Assembly (NCBI RefSeq): GCF_900188355.1
Contig: NZ_FZNX01000002.1
Coordinates: 596,432-660,431, forward strand
Reading direction: 5' to 3'
Origin: Lutibacter flavus
GTDB lineage: Bacteria > Bacteroidota > Bacteroidia > Flavobacteriales > Flavobacteriaceae
Length of the DNA stretch: 64,000 bases
This document shows, piece by piece, positions 1 through 10,204 of the stretch (the stretch's first letter is position 1; each line of letters starts with the position of its first letter). Made by a program: the position numbers and the translations under genes. Below the pieces are notes generated by a model. It was not told the DNA's origin. It did not search any database and worked only from the letters and a program-made list of their open reading frames with translations.

Positions 1-1
1 A

Positions 2-3000
2 GTAGATAATCCTCAATTATCTGAGCGAAATAGAAGTAGTTTTACTTTTGATTTTGACCAAGAAATTAGTGCTAGTATCCAAGCAAAGGTTGGAACAAGA
101 TTGAAAGTTGGTGCACAATATGATACACAATCAACATTCAATTTTCAGAATCAAATAAAACTGGAATACACACCAACGGAAGATGATATTCTTCAAAAAA
201 TTGAAGTGGGAAATGTGAGTATGCCACTTAAGAATTCGTTAATTGTTGGAGCTCAAAGTTTATTTGGTGTTAAAACACAATTACAATTTGGACGAACAAA
301 AGTAACAGGTGTTTTTGCCGAGCAAAAATCTCAAACAAGATCAGTTGCTGCTCAAGGTGGCTCTACAATTCAAGAATTTGAATTACAAACTACTGATTAC
401 GATCAAAACAGACACTTTTTCATTTCTCAATATTTTAGAGATAATTATAATAAAGCTTTAAAAGATTTTCCATTAGTTAATAGTCCGGTTAATATTACAA
501 GAATTGAAGTTTGGGTTACAAATAGAAATGCTACAACCTTGGATATAAGAAATATTGTAGCATTATCAGATATTGGTGAAGGAGATGCCACTAATATTGG
601 ACCAGCAAACGTTACGCCTGTTCCAGGTTCTTTGTTGCCATCAAATGATGCAAATAATATTTCTTCAATTTTAGATAATGTAAATCCGGTTAGAAATATT
701 TCAACAGTTGGAAATGGATTGGCTCCTTTCTCTATGCAGCAAGGAAGGGATTATTCTGTATTAGAAAATGCAATTAAACTGAGACCTGATGAATATAAAT
801 TACATCCTCAATTAGGTTTTATTTCTTTAAATAGAAGACTTTCAGATTCTGATGTATTAGCAGTAGCTTTTGAATATACGGTGAGTGGAGATTCTAAAGT
901 TTATAAAGTTGGGGAATTTACAAGTGACGGTATTATTGCACCAGATAATATTATTGTTAAGTTATTAAGAAGTGAAATTATAAGCACGCAAATTCCTATG
1001 TGGGATTTAATGATGAAGAATGTTTATTCTTTACAAACTTATAGAATGCAGCAAGATGGATTTAGATTAGAATTGTTATATGCTGATGATGCAACCGGAG
1101 TTCCAATTAATGTGTTGCAAAATGCACAAACGACTGGTATTGCGGACAGAACATTGCTAAATTTAATGGATATTGATCGGTTAGACCAAAATCAGTTTTC
1201 TGTTCCTGAGGGAGATGGGTATTTTGATTATGTGGAAGGATCAACTGTAAATTCAGAGAAAGGATATATTATTTTTCCAACAATAGAACCTTTTGGTAAA
1301 GATTTGGAGGTGAAATTAACCAATACTGCTGATGAAAATTATGTTTTTAAAGAACTTTACACTATAACGCAGTCTGAAGCTCGAAATAATTTTCAAGAAA
1401 AAGATAAATATTTAATTAAAGGATATCACAAATCTGAAAGTGCGAATGGAATTCCGTTGGGCGCTTTTAATGTTCCACAGGGTTCTGTGAGAGTAACAAC
1501 CGGTGGGAGAGAATTAGTTGAAGGTGTTGATTACGTTGTAGATTATCAGATGGGTAGAGTTCAAATTGTAAATCCAAGTTTAGAAGCTTCAAATGCACCA
1601 ATACAAGTTTCGGTTGAAAACAATGCAGCATTTAATTTACAAACAAAACGTTTTTTCGGAGTTGATATAGAACATAAATTTTCAGATAAATTTATAGCAG
1701 GTGCCACTTTTTTAAATTTAAATGAAAGGCCAGTAACTCAAAAGGCATTATTTGGTCAAGAACCAATTAACAATACAATTTTTGGGTTAAATGCAAATTA
1801 TGGTACTGAAGTTCCTTTCTTAACTAAATTGGTTAATAAGTTACCAAATATAGATACAGATGTTGAATCCAATTTTTCAATCCGTGGTGATTTTGCATAT
1901 CTAAGACCTGGGTCTCCAAAAAGAATAGAATTAGATGGTGAAGCTACTTCTTACGTAGATGATTTTGAAGGGTCTCAAATTCCGTTAGAAATTAAATCTA
2001 TTCAACAATGGCATTTAGCAAGTACACCACAATATCAAACTCAATTTGATTTAGGTGGAAATGCATCGGATTTAACATATGGCTATAAAAGAGCAAAATT
2101 ATCTTGGTATATTATTGATCCACTTTTTTATGGTGGTTCATCATTAAAACCGGGTAATATTGATAATAATGAGCTTTCACGTGCTGAAGTTAGAAGAGTG
2201 CGTTATGAAGAATTATTCCCAGAACAGGATTTAGATTTAACGCAATCTACAATTGTAAGAACATTAGATTTGGCATATTTTCCTAATGAAAGAGGAAGTT
2301 ATAATTTCGACACAAATAATGTTGGTGCAGATGGAAAATTTACGAATCCGGAAGAACGTTGGGGTGGAATTACCAGAGCGCTTACTACTACAAATTTTGA
2401 ACAATCTAATGTAGAATACATTCAATTTTGGTTGATGGATCCTTACGATCATTATTCAATTACAAATGCAGAAGGTCTACCAACAGGAATTAATCCAGAT
2501 GATTTGTCCAATCAAGTTGGGGAATTGTATTTTAACCTTGGAAATGTTTCTGAAGATGTTTTAAAAGATGGACGTAAAATGTACGAAAATGGATTGCCAG
2601 AAGATCCTTTAAGCATTAATAATACTGATGAAACTATATGGGGGAAAATACCAACAAATCAGTCATTATTATATGCTTTTAGCGATAAGGATAATGAACG
2701 TTTAAATCAAGATATTGGATTTGATGGTTTAAATGATGAAGAGGAAAGGCAACTTTTTGGTACTGGATTCGGTCAAGATCCATCAAATGATAATTACAGT
2801 TATTTTAGAAGTTCAGAATATGATAATTCAGATGCTTCAATTATAACTAGGTATAAAAAATTCAATAATACTCAAGGAAATTCACCAACAAATAATTTAT
2901 CAACAGAGAGTTATCCAACTTCCGCCACAACATTTCCTGATACAGAAGATATTGATAAAGATCAAACAATGAACTCGGTTGAGAGTTATTATCAATACAA

Positions 3001-6000
3001 AGTATCTTTAAATAAAGGTGATTTAATTGTTGGACAAAATAATATTGTTGATGAGAAAGTAGTTAATGTTAATTTAGAAGACGGTAGCCAAAAACAATTT
3101 AGATGGTTGCAATTTAGAATTCAGGTTAGCACACCAGATGAAGTTGTAAACGATATAACAGGCTTCAATTCCATTCGATTTATGAGAATGTTCTTAACCA
3201 AATTTAAAATGCCGATTGTTTTACGATTTGGGGAACTTCAATTAGTTAGAGGAGACTGGAGACGCTATACAAAAACATTAGATGAAAATATTGTACCATC
3301 GCAACCATTAACAAATAACGAGCTTCAAAACTTTGAAGTTGGTGTTGTTAATATTCAGGAAAATGAAGATAGAAATCCAATTCCTTATGTGTTACCTCCA
3401 GGAATAAAAAGAGAAATATTAAGAGGAAGTACAACTTTACAAAAGCAAAACGAACAATCTTTATCTTTAAAAGTAACAGATTTAGAGCCGGAAGATACAA
3501 GAGCAATTTTTAAGAATGTTCGTGTAGATTTAAGAATGTATAAACATTTAAAATTGTTTTTACATGCAGAAGGTGTTCAAACAAGACCGCAAGTTCAAAA
3601 TGATGAATTAAAAGGAATTATTAGAATTGGTAGCGATTTAAATGACAACTATTATCAAATAGAAAAACTGTTAACAGTTTCTCAATATGGTGTCTCATCA
3701 GCAATTGATGTTTGGCCAGAAGAGAATAATATCGATGCTTTTTTAGAATATCTTGGAAAACTTAAATTGTTACGATTTGAAGAAGGTATTGCTCCAAATA
3801 TTATTTATCCAGCCAACGGGATGCCATCGCCAATAGAAGGTTTAGAAGGATATGAAATAAGAGTTAAAGGAAATCCAAATTTATCGAATATTAAAACGAT
3901 AATGCTTGGTGTAAAAAACGTTTCAAGTTCCACTCAAAGTGCAGAAGTTTGGTTTAATGAAATGAGAGTTGCTGAGTTTGATAATGAAGGCGGATGGGCC
4001 AGTGTAGTAAGCGCTGATGTTAATTTTGCAGATTTTGCAGATGTTGCCGTTACAGGGAGAATGGAAACACAAGGTTTTGGAGGTATTGAACAGCGAGTTA
4101 ATGAGCGTAGTCAGGAAGATTCTAGGCTGTATGACTTGGTAACTAATGTGAATATTGGTAAATTATTACCTGAAAGTTGGGGAGTTTCATTGCCTTTAAA
4201 TTATAGCGTTTCTGAAGAGGTTCAGGATCCAAAATATGATTCTCAATATCAGGATGTATTATTTGAAGATACAAATGTAGAAAATAGCCCAAATAGAAGC
4301 AGTAGCCAGGATTATACAAAACGAAGAAGTATCAGTTTAATAAATGTTAGAAAGCAATTTAATCCTAATTCTGAAGCAAAGCAACGTTTTTACAATGTTG
4401 AAAACCTATCTGTTTCTTACGCATATAACGAGACATTTCATAGAGATTATAATGTGGAAAAATTCGTTGACCAAAATGTAAGAGCTTCTGCTAATTATAA
4501 TTATAGTTTTCAGCCAATGAGCATTGAGCCTTTCAAAAATTTGGGATTATTAAATAGCAAGTATTTCAAATTTATAAAAGATTTTAATTTCAATCTAATA
4601 CCTTCTACAATTTCTGTAAATTCAAATGTATTTAGAACCTATAATGAGCAAATGTCTAGAAGTTTAATTGAAGGTTTACCTCAATTACCTACTTTAAAAC
4701 AACGCCGTTTTATGTTTGATTGGGATTATACAATTGGATATAATTTAACAAGTTCATTACAGTTTAATTTTAGAGCTTCAAACAATTATTTGTACGATGA
4801 TTTTAATGCAGCTGATGATATTCAAATATTTGATAATTTCTTTTCAATTGGAAGACCAGATCATTACCATCAAACATTAAATGGAACTTATAAAATTCCA
4901 ATTAACAAGATACCTTTTTTAGAATTTATAGATGCGGATTATACTTATACAGCAGATTTTGATTGGCAGGCTTCATCTCAATCCTATGTTGATAAAGTTG
5001 GAAATGTTATTCAAAATGCCAACACGCATAATATTGGATTGGATTTGAATTTTGAGAAATTTTATAAGAATATTGGTTTAGAAAAATTATTTAATAAAAA
5101 GAAATCTAATTCAACCACAAGAAGTGAATCTGCAATAAAAGCACCAAATTCAACAACAAGTAGAAAGAGTAAATCTGTTGGTGGACAATTATCTAAAGGG
5201 TTTTATGGATTGTTAACTTCTGTAAAAAAAGCCAGATTTAATTATTCAGAAAATAATGGAACCTATTTACCAGGTTATATTCCACAAATAGGGTTTTTAG
5301 GACAAGATAATTTTAATGGAGGCGTTGCACCTTCTTTAGGTTTTGTATTTGGTAGTCAAATTGATATTCGTGAACAAGCGCTTGAAAATGGATGGTTAAT
5401 TTCGCGTGGAATTGATGATCCTTATTATAACAGAACCTACAGTCGTACGCATATGAATAAGTTTGATGCTACAATAAATGTGGAACCTTTTCGAGATTTT
5501 GATATTGAATTAAGAGGTAATAAAACATATACAAAAAACACTTCACAACAATTAGACGTAGTTGATAATTTAATTAATGCGAATTCACCAGTTTCTCAAG
5601 TTGGTAATTTTATGATTAGTTATAATATGTTAAAAACTGCTTTTAATGATAGTGATGCGAATTTTGAAGAATTTAAAGCAAACCGAGCAATAGTAGCTCA
5701 AAGACTAGCTTCAGATTCAGGACAACCAATTGATGGATTTGGAGATACTAGTCAGCAAGTGTCACTACCGGCATTTTTAGCTGCATATACCGGACAAGAC
5801 GCTTCTAAAATTGAATTGAGTGCCTTTAGAGATGTTCCAATTCCAAGTTGGCAAATAAATTATAAGGGATTAATGAAATTGAAATGGTTTAAAGATAAAT
5901 TTAGAAGCTTTTCTCTTTCACATAGTTATGATTCCCGTTATTCAATTTTAAGTTTTAATAATAATTTAGAATATAATAATGAAGATCCGTACGCAGATAC

Positions 6001-6526
6001 AGATATTGTTGGTAATTATTTTAACAAAACTTTATTTACAAATGTAGATTTAATTGAGGAATTTAGCCCGCTGTTAAAAGTAGATTTGAAAATGAAAAAT
6101 TCCATTTCATTTACAGGTAGAGTGGATAAAGACAGAAGGCTAACACTAAATTTTAATAATAATACCATTACCCAAATGAAAGGGATGGAATATGTTATCG
6201 GGATGGGGTATCGATTTAAAGATTTAGCAATGAAATTTAGATTTGGCGGTAAACTAACCAAGTTAAAAGGTGATTTAGATATAAGAGCAGATTTATCTTT
6301 AAGAGACAATAAAACTGTTATTAGAGCTATTGATGAAGATAATAATCAGGTAACAGGTGGTCAGAGATTACTGTCATTTAAATTTTATGCAGATTATGCG
6401 CTTAGTAAAAGCTTAACTGCAACATTTTACTTTGATCAAAGTTCATCTAAATATGCCATTTCAACAACTTTCCCAAGACAATCAGTTAGTTCTGGGCTAA
6501 GTATTAGATATGTATTAGGAAATTAA
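2..6526 (+). CDS. sprA: SprA, type IX secretion outer-membrane translocon (5' partial)
   Basis: The frame is open from the window edge to a TAA at 6524-6526, giving about 2174 residues with no start codon of its own, so the N-terminal few hundred residues lie upstream. SprA proteins are usually about 2400 aa. The text matches the family throughout: an early stretch reading SIQAKVGTRLKVGAQYDTQ, the repeated beta-strand pattern with Y/F/N-rich strands, and an aromatic C-terminal strand ending in LSIRYVLGN. SprA forms the very large outer-membrane beta-barrel through which type IX cargo leaves the cell, and it is required for gliding and secretion in Flavobacterium. A TTG at 101 could be called as a start by software, but the homology continues upstream of it. 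gcvH follows after 27 bp, the usual order in this family of bacteria. Confidence 0.95.
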   Translation, partial: VDNPQLSERNRSSFTFDFDQEISASIQAKVGTRLKVGAQYDTQSTFNFQNQIKLEYTPTEDDILQKIEVGNVSMPLKNSLIVGAQSLFGVKTQLQFGRTKVTGVFAEQKSQTRSVAAQGGSTIQEFELQTTDYDQNRHFFISQYFRDNYNKALKDFPLVNSPVNITRIEVWVTNRNATTLDIRNIVALSDIGEGDATNIGPANVTPVPGSLLPSNDANNISSILDNVNPVRNISTVGNGLAPFSMQQGRDYSVLENAIKLRPDEYKLHPQLGFISLNRRLSDSDVLAVAFEYTVSGDSKVYKVGEFTSDGIIAPDNIIVKLLRSEIISTQIPMWDLMMKNVYSLQTYRMQQDGFRLELLYADDATGVPINVLQNAQTTGIADRTLLNLMDIDRLDQNQFSVPEGDGYFDYVEGSTVNSEKGYIIFPTIEPFGKDLEVKLTNTADENYVFKELYTITQSEARNNFQEKDKYLIKGYHKSESANGIPLGAFNVPQGSVRVTTGGRELVEGVDYVVDYQMGRVQIVNPSLEASNAPIQVSVENNAAFNLQTKRFFGVDIEHKFSDKFIAGATFLNLNERPVTQKALFGQEPINNTIFGLNANYGTEVPFLTKLVNKLPNIDTDVESNFSIRGDFAYLRPGSPKRIELDGEATSYVDDFEGSQIPLEIKSIQQWHLASTPQYQTQFDLGGNASDLTYGYKRAKLSWYIIDPLFYGGSSLKPGNIDNNELSRAEVRRVRYEELFPEQDLDLTQSTIVRTLDLAYFPNERGSYNFDTNNVGADGKFTNPEERWGGITRALTTTNFEQSNVEYIQFWLMDPYDHYSITNAEGLPTGINPDDLSNQVGELYFNLGNVSEDVLKDGRKMYENGLPEDPLSINNTDETIWGKIPTNQSLLYAFSDKDNERLNQDIGFDGLNDEEERQLFGTGFGQDPSNDNYSYFRSSEYDNSDASIITRYKKFNNTQGNSPTNNLSTESYPTSATTFPDTEDIDKDQTMNSVESYYQYKVSLNKGDLIVGQNNIVDEKVVNVNLEDGSQKQFRWLQFRIQVSTPDEVVNDITGFNSIRFMRMFLTKFKMPIVLRFGELQLVRGDWRRYTKTLDENIVPSQPLTNNELQNFEVGVVNIQENEDRNPIPYVLPPGIKREILRGSTTLQKQNEQSLSLKVTDLEPEDTRAIFKNVRVDLRMYKHLKLFLHAEGVQTRPQVQNDELKGIIRIGSDLNDNYYQIEKLLTVSQYGVSSAIDVWPEENNIDAFLEYLGKLKLLRFEEGIAPNIIYPANGMPSPIEGLEGYEIRVKGNPNLSNIKTIMLGVKNVSSSTQSAEVWFNEMRVAEFDNEGGWASVVSADVNFADFADVAVTGRMETQGFGGIEQRVNERSQEDSRLYDLVTNVNIGKLLPESWGVSLPLNYSVSEEVQDPKYDSQYQDVLFEDTNVENSPNRSSSQDYTKRRSISLINVRKQFNPNSEAKQRFYNVENLSVSYAYNETFHRDYNVEKFVDQNVRASANYNYSFQPMSIEPFKNLGLLNSKYFKFIKDFNFNLIPSTISVNSNVFRTYNEQMSRSLIEGLPQLPTLKQRRFMFDWDYTIGYNLTSSLQFNFRASNNYLYDDFNAADDIQIFDNFFSIGRPDHYHQTLNGTYKIPINKIPFLEFIDADYTYTADFDWQASSQSYVDKVGNVIQNANTHNIGLDLNFEKFYKNIGLEKLFNKKKSNSTTRSESAIKAPNSTTSRKSKSVGGQLSKGFYGLLTSVKKARFNYSENNGTYLPGYIPQIGFLGQDNFNGGVAPSLGFVFGSQIDIREQALENGWLISRGIDDPYYNRTYSRTHMNKFDATINVEPFRDFDIELRGNKTYTKNTSQQLDVVDNLINANSPVSQVGNFMISYNMLKTAFNDSDANFEEFKANRAIVAQRLASDSGQPIDGFGDTSQQVSLPAFLAAYTGQDASKIELSAFRDVPIPSWQINYKGLMKLKWFKDKFRSFSLSHSYDSRYSILSFNNNLEYNNEDPYADTDIVGNYFNKTLFTNVDLIEEFSPLLKVDLKMKNSISFTGRVDKDRRLTLNFNNNTITQMKGMEYVIGMGYRFKDLAMKFRFGGKLTKLKGDLDIRADLSLRDNKTVIRAIDEDNNQVTGGQRLLSFKFYADYALSKSLTATFYFDQSSSKYAISTTFPRQSVSSGLSIRYVLGN

Positions 6527-6553
6527 TAAACAAACTTTTAAAATATAATTATA

Positions 6554-6934
6554 ATGAATGTTCCAGCAGAATTAAAATACACAAAAGATCACGAGTGGGT
6601 TAAAATAGAAGGTAATACCGCAATTGTAGGTATTACACATTTTGCACAAGGAGAATTAGGAGATATTGTATATGTAGATGTAGACACATTAGATGATACA
6701 GTAGCAAAAGATGAAGTATTTGGATCGGTTGAAGCTGTGAAAACAGTTTCAGATTTAATAATGCCATTATCAGGTGAAGTAATTGAGTTTAATGAAGCTT
6801 TAGAAGATGAGCCAGAAAAAGTAAATTCAGATCCTTATGGAGACGGGTGGATGATTAAATTATCAATTTCTGATACTTCGGAAATTGAAGGATTATTATC
6901 TTCAGAACAATATACCGAACTGATTGGAGCGTAA
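6554..6934 (+). CDS. gcvH: Glycine cleavage system H protein
   Basis: This 126-aa protein has the full H-protein length and fold. The lipoyl-attachment motif reads [11 protein letters not shown], with the modified lysine at residue 63. The N-terminal KYTKDHEWV and the C-terminal [12 protein letters not shown] are also diagnostic. It shuttles the aminomethyl group between the P, T and L proteins of glycine cleavage in the cytoplasm. No other gcv gene is in the window, so in this organism gcvH is dispersed from gcvP and gcvT. It lies 27 bp after sprA, and its last 11 bases overlap the next gene. Confidence 0.96.
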   Translation: MNVPAELKYTKDHEWVKIEGNTAIVGITHFAQGELGDIVYVDVDTLDDTVAKDEVFGSVEAVKTVSDLIMPLSGEVIEFNEALEDEPEKVNSDPYGDGWMIKLSISDTSEIEGLLSSEQYTELIGA

Positions 6935-7286
6935 ATATTATTTTTTCATTTCAATTTTTTTAACGTTAATAATTGGATGGGGTAGTTTGGCGCCAATAGG
7001 AGATTCTATGCCATCAACTATTAGTATTTCCGATAAAGCAATTCATATTTTAGCTTATTTTTTATTAACATTAAGTTGGTTGTTTTCTTATAAAAAAGAA
7101 AGTAAAAAATTAAAAGTTAGCATAATAATACTGGTTATTGTTTTCATTTATGGCATAATTATTGAAGTTTTACAAGGAACTGTAACAAAAAACAGACAAC
7201 CTGAAGCTTATGATTTATTAGCCAATTTAACAGGAATAATATTAGCTATCACAGTTTTTAAGCAGGGTTTACAAAAAAACTTCTGA
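6924..7286 (+). CDS. VanZ-like family membrane protein
   Basis: The product is a 120-aa hydrophobic protein with about three to four membrane segments (roughly residues 6-24, 36-54, 64-84 and 98-113). It carries the VanZ-like pattern: [13 protein letters not shown] near residues 36-48, then an E-V-L-Q-G segment followed by R-x-x-E-x-x-D-L-L-A-N near residues 90-104. The only start that keeps the first membrane segment is TTG at 6924, which overlaps the gcvH stop by 11 bp and suggests translational coupling. An in-frame ATG at codon 29 would remove the first segment. VanZ in enterococci gives low-level teicoplanin resistance, but the role of this short family in Bacteroidota is unknown. Confidence 0.85.
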   Translation: MERKYYFFISIFLTLIIGWGSLAPIGDSMPSTISISDKAIHILAYFLLTLSWLFSYKKESKKLKVSIIILVIVFIYGIIIEVLQGTVTKNRQPEAYDLLANLTGIILAITVFKQGLQKNF

Positions 7287-7355
7287 ATTAGAAAAATTTA
7301 ATTGCAAAAGTTGTTTTAAAATTATTAAATTAGCGAACTATAAAATATTTTACAG

Positions 7356-8075
7356 ATGCAGATTAAAAAAAGTCCAAAAGCAAATCTAGAAAACTACAGC
7401 AAATTATTTATGCAGTTAGGTCTAGTTTTAGCATTATTAGTGGTTTATTTAGCCATTGAAAAGAAAACATACGATAGAGTGATAGGAAATCTTGGTCCTG
7501 TTGTTTTAAACATGGAAGATGAAGAACAAACTATTGAAATAGAACAAATTAAACCGCCAGAGCCAAAAACTCCACCACCACCAACTCCAGATAAAATTGA
7601 AATTGTTGAAGATGAAGAGGAAGTGGAAGAAACTGTAATTGAATCAACTGAAACAGATGAAGATGAAGCTGTTGAAGTAGAAGAGATTATAGAAGTAGAA
7701 GAGGAAGAGGAAGTTATGGAAGATGTTCCCTTTGCTATTATTGAAGATGTTCCGGTTTATCCAGGATGTAAAGGAAGTAAAGCAGAACTTAGAGCCTGTT
7801 TACAAGAAAAAATCACAAAACACGTTAACAGAAAATTTAATGCAGATTTAGCATCAGATTTAGGCTTAGCACCTGGTGTTAAACGTATTTTTGTAATGTT
7901 TAAGATAGACAAAAGAGGAAATATTGTTGATGTAATGGCACGTGCTCCTCATAAAAGATTACAAGAAGAAGCAATTAGAGTTGTAAATTTATTACCTAAA
8001 ATGACACCTGGTAGACAAAGAGGGACACCGGTTGGTGTAAAGTATAGTTTGCCAATTGCGTTTAAAGTAGAATAA
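7356..8075 (+). CDS. tonB: Energy transducer TonB
   Basis: This 239-aa protein has the three-part TonB plan. A single inner-membrane helix lies near residues 17-36. A periplasmic linker follows, with a proline-rich part (KPPEPKTPPPPTPDK) and then an unusually long acidic run of Glu/Asp/Val from about residue 80 to 125. The C-terminal TonB domain covers about residues 155-239 (VKRIFVMFKIDKRGNIVDV...PKMTPGRQRGTPV...YSLPIAFKV). It passes proton-motive force from ExbB/ExbD to outer-membrane receptors; no exbBD is present here. A Rho-independent terminator follows directly. Bacteroidota genomes usually have several tonB paralogues, so the physiological receptor cannot be told. Confidence 0.93.
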   Translation: MQIKKSPKANLENYSKLFMQLGLVLALLVVYLAIEKKTYDRVIGNLGPVVLNMEDEEQTIEIEQIKPPEPKTPPPPTPDKIEIVEDEEEVEETVIESTETDEDEAVEVEEIIEVEEEEEVMEDVPFAIIEDVPVYPGCKGSKAELRACLQEKITKHVNRKFNADLASDLGLAPGVKRIFVMFKIDKRGNIVDVMARAPHKRLQEEAIRVVNLLPKMTPGRQRGTPVGVKYSLPIAFKVE

Positions 8076-8095
8076 CGTTTTATACAAAATATTGA

Positions 8096-8128
8096 AAAAC
8101 TGCCTTAATTTTTAAGGCAGTTTTTTTT
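8096..8128 (+). terminator. Rho-independent terminator after tonB
   Basis: The stem AAACTGCCTTA pairs with TAAGGCAGTTT around a short T-rich loop and is followed by a run of eight T. It closes the sprA-gcvH-vanZ-tonB group. Confidence 0.9.
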
Positions 8129-8170
8129 ATGCCTATAAATAACGATAAACCAACATTTAGAATGTTTTTC

Positions 8171-8178
8171 TATATTTG
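8171..8178 (+). promoter_or_regulatory. Bacteroidota -7 element (TATATTTG)
   Basis: TATATTTG matches the TAnnTTTG consensus exactly and lies 16 bp before the ATG at 8195, just after the tonB terminator. No good TTTG is seen 19 bp upstream, so the -33 part is weak. Confidence 0.6.
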
Positions 8179-8194
8179 TTAAAAAGGTGTTTGT

Positions 8195-10195
8195 ATGAAA
8201 AATCAGTTTAAGTTAATTGGGGCGTTATTATTTTGTCACTTTATAAGTGCACAATCTATACAAAAAGATACAATTTCCAGAACAGCATCTATTGTGTTTA
8301 CTGTCAATGGGAATAAGGTTTCATTTAATCCGGATACTCCTCAATTAAACCAAATTGCTGGGGCACCAAAAGCTTTTTATACCTATTATTGGGAGTTTGG
8401 AGATGGAGATTATAGTTTTCAGGAAGAACCTGAACATTTATTTAAAAATAAAGGGACTTATAAAACTCGACTTTCAGTAACTAATAATTATGATGATGGA
8501 AAACCTCCAACTACCCGACCAAAAGATGTTGCAATTAATGAAGATGGTATAGATACTTCAGAAAATGAGAATCATCAATTATTAACAGCTTATAATGGAT
8601 TTCGTATCCAAACCAATAGAGATCCAATTCCAGAAGAAGAAATGCAACTGGTTTTAAGTTATGCTAATGAGAAGGAATATCCTACAAGCGGTAAAATTTA
8701 TTTATTTTTTAATGAGAAAAAATACAAAGCTAAAAACTTTGAATTAACAGAAGTTAGATTATATAACAATGAACAAGAAATTACTGAGGAAATAATTGCT
8801 GATAACAATAGATATATTTCTAAAAATGAATTGATACAAACTACCGGTATTTCCACCCTTATGAATGAGAAATTAATAGTAACAGATACTTTAAGGCAGA
8901 ACCTTCCATTAACTTTAGAAGAAGCTAAAGAGTATTATCAGGATGTAAAAGTTTTTGATTTTGATGAAATGCAAACTAATGAAGAACGTAATATGTTTTT
9001 TACGTTGAAAACAACGCCTGAAATGTTGAAAGATACAAGTGCTGTTATTTCTATTAGAAGTATTTATGTGCCAGAAAGAGGCAATGATTCACATAAAGTA
9101 TTAACCAAAGAAATGGAGATTGTAACTTCACATGATCCTAATAAAATGGCAGTGTATGATACCCGTTTAAATTATAGATTGGTTCGTTTTAAAAATTTAA
9201 AATATAAAGTAAGGTTTCAAAATGATGGAGAAGGACCAGCGCGTTTAATTAAGCTAAATGTGGATATTCCTAAAATGTTGGATAAATCGTCTTTAAAAGT
9301 ATTGGATATGTATCCTAAGTGCCCTATTTGTCCGGATGAAGAGGTAAATTATAGTTGTTTGGATACAATAATGAGTAAGAATCAAATTTCTTTTCAGTTT
9401 AAAAATATTTATTTGCCAGGCACTGCTCAAAAAGGAGTTCATGATAAAGATTCAACAAAAGGCTTTGTGAAGTATTCATTAAAATTTGGAAAGGATTTTC
9501 ACAAAGTAAAATCGAAAAGTAAAACAGCTATTATTTTTGATAAAAATGAACCAATTATTACCAATACTTCAACATCGAGGTTTAAACCAGGAATTTCAAT
9601 AGGAGTTAAAGCGGGTTATAATAGTTTTCCAGACTTGAAAGATTCTAAAAGTTATTTTGTTGGAGCAACTATTTCACCATATAAACCCTATAAAAAATAT
9701 TTACAAGCCGAAATTATGATGGGAACTCATGAGTTTGTTGATTTTATAAGTGCAGGAGAAGGCGAACCAATTGGATTTGTTGAGTTAAGCGATGGAACTA
9801 TTGTAGATAGTGCTATAAGATTCGATGAAACCCAAACAACTTATACTAAACTAAATATAGATGTTGTACCTATTTCGTTTCGTTATAATTTAAATGGAGT
9901 AATTGGTTTGGGAGTTGGTCCACAGCTATCATTTGACATTTCTAATAAGACAGATAATACAACTAGCTCCAGTTATTTCACTTATTTTAATGAACGTGTT
10001 GGTAAGGTGATTGAAGGCTTGTCTGAGACTAGCACAACTTCAGAAAATTCGACATTAAGTGATATTAAATATGGGTTTTTTGGAGATATAACAATTGGTA
10101 CATCTCGTATTGGACCTAGTTTAGGAGCTCGATATATTTATAATTTTAATGAACCAAATGCTCAACTTCATTTTTATGCAATTTGGAAAATATAA
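8195..10195 (+). CDS. Secreted PKD-domain protein with C-terminal beta-barrel
   Basis: This 666-aa protein starts with a signal peptide (residues 1-19, ending FISAQ). A PKD domain follows at about 35-110, with the hallmark WEFGDGD at 66-72. The long middle part has internal repeats of beta-rich sequence and a CPICPDEE cysteine pair. From about residue 480 the sequence turns into alternating aromatic/glycine strands (GISIGVKAGYNSF, LGARYIYNF) typical of a small outer-membrane beta-barrel. This suggests an outer-membrane anchor carrying an extracellular or periplasmic PKD region. It is the first gene of a tight three-gene set with the CHAT protein (9-bp gap) and the retropepsin-like protein. 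The exact function is unknown; one possibility is a surface scaffold or sensor for the CHAT partner. Confidence 0.75.
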   Translation: MKNQFKLIGALLFCHFISAQSIQKDTISRTASIVFTVNGNKVSFNPDTPQLNQIAGAPKAFYTYYWEFGDGDYSFQEEPEHLFKNKGTYKTRLSVTNNYDDGKPPTTRPKDVAINEDGIDTSENENHQLLTAYNGFRIQTNRDPIPEEEMQLVLSYANEKEYPTSGKIYLFFNEKKYKAKNFELTEVRLYNNEQEITEEIIADNNRYISKNELIQTTGISTLMNEKLIVTDTLRQNLPLTLEEAKEYYQDVKVFDFDEMQTNEERNMFFTLKTTPEMLKDTSAVISIRSIYVPERGNDSHKVLTKEMEIVTSHDPNKMAVYDTRLNYRLVRFKNLKYKVRFQNDGEGPARLIKLNVDIPKMLDKSSLKVLDMYPKCPICPDEEVNYSCLDTIMSKNQISFQFKNIYLPGTAQKGVHDKDSTKGFVKYSLKFGKDFHKVKSKSKTAIIFDKNEPIITNTSTSRFKPGISIGVKAGYNSFPDLKDSKSYFVGATISPYKPYKKYLQAEIMMGTHEFVDFISAGEGEPIGFVELSDGTIVDSAIRFDETQTTYTKLNIDVVPISFRYNLNGVIGLGVGPQLSFDISNKTDNTTSSSYFTYFNERVGKVIEGLSETSTTSENSTLSDIKYGFFGDITIGTSRIGPSLGARYIYNFNEPNAQLHFYAIWKI

Positions 10196-10204
10196 TACGG
10201 GTTT

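Noticed and set aside
6527..6553. Glycine riboswitch ahead of gcvH
   Set aside because: Only 27 bp separate sprA and gcvH, too short for a glycine aptamer.
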